Assembly (NCBI GenBank): GCA_029856445.1
Contig: JAHQWY010000051.1
Span: 1-15,449, forward strand
Origin: Promethearchaeia archaeon
GTDB taxonomy: Archaea > Asgardarchaeota > Lokiarchaeia > Sigyniarchaeales > SOKP01
DNA: 15,449 nucleotides
Direction of reading: 5' to 3'
The notes below the pieces were generated by a model that made no database searches, was not told the origin of the DNA, and saw nothing but the letters and a program-made list of their open reading frames with translations. Below, one piece after another: positions 12,825 to 15,449 of the stretch; position 1 is the first letter of the stretch, and every line of letters begins with the position of its first letter. The translations under genes and the position numbers were made by a program.

Positions 12825-13304
12825 TCAATCTCTTTGAAAAACAACCATAAAAGTACAATAGTTTTCACCAGTTTGTAAACTACATCCAACTTCTTGAGCA
12901 AAGCAATGACGGTCACTTAATTTTTCGACAATTCCTGCAAGTAATCCAGCTTCAAACGAACAAAAGCTTCCTGATGCCTTTATTCCCTTTTTTATTAAAT
13001 CTTTAATAGATGAATGATCTTTCATTTTCAATTCAATTATCTCATCTGTTGCTTCAGTGATTTCAATTTCGCCCAGATTAAATTGAGATATTAAATCTTT
13101 TAACTCATTAGGAATTTGGTTTATCTCTTTTACTTGTTTAACCTTTAGTGTAGTACCTAATTCATGACCGAGGTAATAAAAAATTGCTTCTAGTTGATGA
13201 CCTAAAGCTAGAAGAGCACCAACCTTCATATCACCAATGGCTTTTCCCTCCTTCAAATTCTTTCTCATTTGGACTAAAATTTTTGAGAGTAATTGCCTAT
13301 CCAT
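12825..13304 (-). CDS. V4R-domain protein (Bet3/TRAPP-like fold)
   Basis: A 159-residue protein whose second half shows the V4R signature: SFCSFEAGLLAGIVEKL (113-129), then E138-x-x-C141, G146, C150 and F152, i.e. the family's 'E..C...G...C.F.v' ending. C115 and C134 add further cysteines, and a metal or thiol role is possible. The first half (MDRQLLSKILVQMRKNL and GALLALGHQLEAIFYYLGHELG) is helical, as in V4R proteins, which pack helices before a short sheet. V4R is the archaeal and bacterial counterpart of TRAPP subunit Bet3; in eukaryotes TRAPP switches on Rab GTPases, while bacterial V4R domains act as small-molecule or regulatory modules. Lying between two Ras-like GTPase genes, a regulatory link is attractive but unproven. 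The start is ATG 13304 with GTGAT a few bases upstream. Confidence 0.75.
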   Translation of the reverse strand: MDRQLLSKILVQMRKNLKEGKAIGDMKVGALLALGHQLEAIFYYLGHELGTTLKVKQVKEINQIPNELKDLISQFNLGEIEITEATDEIIELKMKDHSSIKDLIKKGIKASGSFCSFEAGLLAGIVEKLSDRHCFAQEVGCSLQTGENYCTFMVVFQRD

Positions 13305-13379
13305 AAATTTATCACTTAACTTTTTTCTTGATATTCTTTTTTCTAATTATTTTAGTTTTTTTCAAATCAAATATATTAC

Positions 13380-13679
13380 CTATATCTTTACTGATGATAT
13401 AAATGCGTATAAAATCGCATCGATAATTTCCTCTTCTGCAATATTTACTGATAATCGCTTATCTGCTATTATTAATGTTGGAACTGAGCTGATCCGATAT
13501 TCTTGAGTAAGGTGCCGATTTTCTTCAAGATCAATGGAAATTTTGTCTATTCTTAATTTTTTACCAAACATCGATAAGTTTATTCTCTTTAACATATGCT
13601 CCACGGGTAGACATGGGGCGCAATGACTTGATGAAAAGAACAAAATCTTTGGATAACCTTGATCAAGATCATCGTACAT
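13380..13679 (-). CDS. thioredoxin-like protein with CAPC active site
   Basis: A 99-residue thioredoxin-fold protein: strand KILFFSSSHC, active-site C20-A-P-C23, helix LPVEHMLKRI, strand IDKISIDLEEN, helix HLTQEYRI, and the cis-proline P67 in SSVPTLIIADK. Both cysteines are present, so it can do dithiol exchange. The CAPC centre differs from the CGPC of standard thioredoxin and is nearer to glutaredoxin-like archaeal thioredoxins and some disulfide reductases. No signal peptide is seen, so it works in the cytoplasm. The ATG is only 3 bases after the stop of the GTPase at 13683, so the two are almost certainly one transcript; the V4R gene, with four cysteines, follows 75 bases later and could be a target (inference). 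Confidence 0.88.
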   Translation of the reverse strand: MYDDLDQGYPKILFFSSSHCAPCLPVEHMLKRINLSMFGKKLRIDKISIDLEENRHLTQEYRISSVPTLIIADKRLSVNIAEEEIIDAILYAFISSVKI

Positions 13680-13682
13680 TTT

Positions 13683-14189
13683 CTAAGCGTCTTTGTATTT
13701 ATGATATAAATTTTTAATTATTGCTTGAAAGGCTTGAAAAACACCCTGTCCAGTTTTAGCAGATGTAGTATAATACCCTAGAAAGCCCCTATCTTTCACC
13801 ATTTTCTCTGCCTTATCATTATCTAATTCACCTTCTCCAACCAAATCAGTTTTATTTCCGAATAAGACAATAGGGAGTTCTCCTGTATAACTTTTAATAT
13901 CCTCATGCCAATCAGGGATATGATCAAAACTATCAGCATCCGTATGACTGAATACTATTATAGCTGCTTTAGATCCTTTGTAAAATGTCGGACGCATGAA
14001 ATCAAATTCTCTTTGCCCTGCTATATCCCAAAAAAATAATTTACAATTGTTTCCTTCAATTTCTTCATCATATTTAGAGAATTGCGCCCCTAAAGTTTTA
14101 ATATAATCCTTTTGAAAACTTCCCTGAGTATACTTTTTAATTAGGCTCGTTTTTCCAACGGCTCCATCGCCGATGACAATGATCGTCAA
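13683..14189 (-). CDS. Ras/Rab-like small GTPase, TTG start
   Basis: A 168-residue small GTPase. Motifs counted from the TTG: P-loop GDGAVGKT (7-14), switch I T32 in KTLG, DIAGQR (55-60) with the catalytic-type Gln59, NKTD (112-115) and TSAK (142-145). The residue after the Gln is Arg, then Glu, where Ras has Glu directly. No C-terminal cysteine (HKYKDA). The start is awkward: TAA at 14193-14195 closes the frame, leaving TTG 14189 as the only recognised start codon before the P-loop, so the first strand begins at residue 2. A well-formed ATG with a Shine-Dalgarno lies 22 codons further up in the same frame but is cut off by that TAA. The gene may thus be translated by re-initiation, or the true gene may start at 14255 with a nonsense change. 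It heads the run with the thioredoxin and V4R genes. Confidence 0.85.
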   Translation of the reverse strand: MTIIVIGDGAVGKTSLIKKYTQGSFQKDYIKTLGAQFSKYDEEIEGNNCKLFFWDIAGQREFDFMRPTFYKGSKAAIIVFSHTDADSFDHIPDWHEDIKSYTGELPIVLFGNKTDLVGEGELDNDKAEKMVKDRGFLGYYTTSAKTGQGVFQAFQAIIKNLYHKYKDA

Positions 14190-14192
14190 CGA

Positions 14193-14255
14193 TTAATCAT
14201 CGAAGACAGTAATCTTAAAAACGAACCCTTTTGCAGTATCATCATTCTTACCCAT
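14193..14255 (-). CDS. 20-codon leader ORF in frame with the GTPase
   Basis: ATG 14255 opens a 20-residue peptide (MGKNDDTAKGFVFKITVFDD) ending at TAA 14193-14195. It has the best ribosome binding site near this gene and is in the same frame as the GTPase that starts two codons later. The part GFVFKITVFDD reads like the lead-in and first strand of a Ras-like GTPase, so this may be the true N-terminus of the gene, severed by a nonsense codon, or a leader peptide that couples translation. Confidence 0.5.
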   Translation of the reverse strand: MGKNDDTAKGFVFKITVFDD

Positions 14256-14260
14256 TAAAT

Positions 14261-14267
14261 TCACTCC
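14261..14267 (-). promoter_or_regulatory. Shine-Dalgarno sequence GGAGTGA
   Basis: GGAGTGA on the minus strand, five bases before ATG 14255, is close to the archaeal consensus GGAGGTGA. It marks 14255, not TTG 14189, as the place where ribosomes are likely to begin. Confidence 0.6.
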
Positions 14268-14302
14268 GTAAAATATTATTAAGATTTTTCCGTTATTTTT
14301 GC

Positions 14303-14320
14303 AATAATTTCAAAATTATT
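14303..14320. promoter_or_regulatory. 18-bp dyad in the divergent promoter region
   Basis: AATAATTT and AAATTATT flank a CA centre, giving a perfect inverted repeat with 8-bp arms. It lies between the minus-strand GTPase operon and the plus-strand zinc-ribbon gene, where an operator could act on both. The AT-rich setting makes chance a real alternative. Confidence 0.3.
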
Positions 14321-14357
14321 AGATATTATTTTTTTGTTTATTTTTATTTATTATTAA

Positions 14358-14366
14358 TTTATATTA
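14358..14366 (+). promoter_or_regulatory. TATA-like box before the zinc-ribbon membrane gene
   Basis: TTTATATTA is centred about 25 bases before ATG 14387, the spacing of a leaderless archaeal transcript. It supports 14387 as start over the internal ATG at 14417. Confidence 0.45.
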
Positions 14367-14386
14367 ATAATAATAACTCGTATTAA

Positions 14387-14839
14387 ATGTTTACATTGAG
14401 ACAAGAAATAGCTGATATGCAATTCTGTGAAAATTGTAAAATGAATTGTTTCCCTGTTCGTCCTAACTTCAATGTCAAAATATTTGGAATATTTATTGTT
14501 ATTATTTTAGCAATAGCTGTCCCCATTACAATTATATTTATTCCTTATTTATCGGGTCTTTTTATATTTCTATTCCTAATGTGGGGATTTATGTTATTAA
14601 ACCCATATCTTTTATATTATATTGCACAAAGAAAGCAATATTGTCCCCGCTGTTACCAAAAAGTTACAGAAAAAAACTTGCATTATCCGCCATTTGGAGA
14701 CAAAGTGCCTGAAGTTTATAAACTTATTACTCCACAAAAAAAATCTTCTAACTTTTTTTGTCCTTTTTGTGGAAATTCCTTAATTGAAGGAGCAAAATTC
14801 TGCAATTCATGTGGAAAAAAGTTTGATATTCAAAGGTGA
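14387..14839 (+). CDS. membrane protein with zinc-ribbon ends
   Basis: A 150-residue protein with a cysteine motif at each end and a hydrophobic middle. C14-x2-C17-x3-C21 comes first; residues about 31-52 (IFGIFIVIILAIAVPITIIF) and 54-80 form two membrane segments; C86-x2-C89 follows, and C125-x2-C128 with C139-x2-C142 form a classic C-terminal zinc ribbon (FFCPFCG and FCNSCGKKF). With two spans both ends would be on the same side, most likely the cytoplasm, where C14/C17 and C86/C89 could share one zinc. Such zinc-ribbon membrane proteins are widespread in archaea with no assigned function. ATG 14387 is supported by its TATA box. The TGA stop overlaps the ribosome binding site of the next gene, so the two are coupled. 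Confidence 0.75.
   Translation: MFTLRQEIADMQFCENCKMNCFPVRPNFNVKIFGIFIVIILAIAVPITIIFIPYLSGLFIFLFLMWGFMLLNPYLLYYIAQRKQYCPRCYQKVTEKNLHYPPFGDKVPEVYKLITPQKKSSNFFCPFCGNSLIEGAKFCNSCGKKFDIQR
14834..14839 (+). promoter_or_regulatory. Shine-Dalgarno AGGTGA that decides the pncC start
   Basis: AGGTGA lies 8 bases before ATG 14848 and contains the stop codon of the zinc-ribbon gene (TGA 14837-14839). A GTG at 14836 is in frame but sits inside the Shine-Dalgarno itself, so ATG 14848 is the better start. Confidence 0.6.
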
Positions 14840-14847
14840 CTGAAAGA

Positions 14848-15330
14848 ATGGATTTTTTAGAAAGACTAGGAAAAATTATTGAGAGCTATACAACAAGGAA
14901 ATTAAAGATTGCTATCGCGGAGTCATGTACCGGAGGATATATCTCACATATGATAACAAATATTTCTGGAGCTTCTAAAGTATTTGAAAGAGGAATTGTC
15001 TGTTATAGCAATAAAGCAAAAATTGATTTATTGAATGTAGATCCAAAATCTCTTGAAATTCACGGAGCAGTATCTGAAAATGTTGTAAAGCAATTAGCAT
15101 ATAATATAAGAGCACTCTCAAATGTTGATATAGGGATTGGGATTAGTGGTATTGCTGGTCCAACTGGAGGAACCCCTGAAAAACCTGTTGGAACAGTTTA
15201 TATTGGATTCTCAACGAAAAATGAAACTTATACTAACAGATTTAATTTTAATGCAAATAGGATTAAGTTTAAGAAGTTAGTTTTAGAGAAAATTATAGAG
15301 CATTTAGAACAAATAGTGAAAATAGATTAA
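14848..15330 (+). CDS. pncC: nicotinamide-nucleotide amidohydrolase (stand-alone CinA C-terminal domain)
   Basis: A 160-residue protein equal to the C-terminal domain of CinA without the N-terminal molybdopterin-binding-like part, as in bacterial PncC. Signature blocks: IAIAESCTGGYIS (21-33, with the conserved active-site Ser26), ISGASKVFERGIVCYSN (39-55), GAVSE (73-77), and GISGIAGPTGGTPEKPVGTVYIG (98-120). The family removes the amide of nicotinamide mononucleotide, giving nicotinate mononucleotide and ammonia, which returns NAD breakdown products to NAD synthesis. The start at ATG 14848 is backed by AGGTGA eight bases upstream. It is coupled to the zinc-ribbon membrane gene, though no link in function is known to me. 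Confidence 0.92.
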   Translation: MDFLERLGKIIESYTTRKLKIAIAESCTGGYISHMITNISGASKVFERGIVCYSNKAKIDLLNVDPKSLEIHGAVSENVVKQLAYNIRALSNVDIGIGISGIAGPTGGTPEKPVGTVYIGFSTKNETYTNRFNFNANRIKFKKLVLEKIIEHLEQIVKID

Positions 15331-15375
15331 TTAAATAATTATTAAATTAAATTAAATAAAATTACGTTAATTTAC

Positions 15376-15381
15376 TTTTTT
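15376..15381 (+). terminator. T6 tract after pncC
   Basis: Six T about 45 bases after the pncC stop codon form a likely oligo-T terminator. The remaining bases to the window end are AT-rich with no gene that I can support. Confidence 0.35.
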
Positions 15382-15449
15382 CTATTATAGTTTCTTAGTT
15401 AATGTCCTTTAACTCAAGATTTTAACAAAGAATTTATTAAAATAATTGC

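Overview
The window looks like a piece of an Asgard archaeal chromosome, most like the Lokiarchaeia. The basis is three separate Ras/Rab-type small GTPases in 15 kb, an archaeal/eukaryotic TATA-binding protein, a two-ring Cdc48/p97 ATPase, a V4R (Bet3/TRAPP-fold) protein, an archaeal-type selenocysteine enzyme (PSTK), strongly AT-rich DNA, TATA-like boxes about 25 bases before start codons, and oligo-T tracts after genes. The lineage call is inference from gene content; there is no rRNA in the window. No gene-free stretch exceeds 300 bases, and I saw no tRNA, rRNA, CRISPR array or insertion sequence.

Left part (1-3553, plus strand): the tail of a GNAT acetyltransferase, a Ras-like GTPase, a class I aminotransferase, a metallophosphoesterase gene interrupted by one in-frame TGA, and a small conserved-looking protein of unknown role. 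This block ends in a convergent hairpin shared with the next block.

Middle part (3565-9550, minus strand): read in the direction of transcription, a GIY-YIG nuclease-like protein, O-phosphoseryl-tRNA(Sec) kinase, Cdc48, an M24 (Xaa-Pro) peptidase and an M20 peptidase. Cdc48 ends in Phe-Tyr-Lys, which fits the motif that docks ATPases on the 20S proteasome. Unfolding, proteasomal cleavage, peptide trimming by the M24/M20 pair and transamination by the aminotransferase could form a protein-to-amino-acid breakdown route, in keeping with a peptide-degrading lifestyle (inference).

Next (9746-11090, plus strand): a longin-like protein with a C-terminal winged-helix-like region, overlapping acylphosphatase by four bases, then an unrecognised helical protein. 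Facing them (11182-11886, minus) is TBP with a long acidic, phenylalanine-studded N-terminal tail.

Right part (12108-14255, minus): GTPase, thioredoxin-like protein, V4R protein and a second GTPase, in that transcription order. This is the most interesting neighbourhood, because V4R is the fold of the TRAPP subunits that act on Rab GTPases in eukaryotes. The first GTPase has a translated-looking 20-codon leader, with a Shine-Dalgarno sequence, in the same frame and closed by TAA two codons before the GTPase's own TTG start. The window ends (14387-15330, plus) with a zinc-ribbon membrane protein and a stand-alone PncC/CinA-type amidohydrolase whose ribosome binding site overlaps the preceding stop codon.
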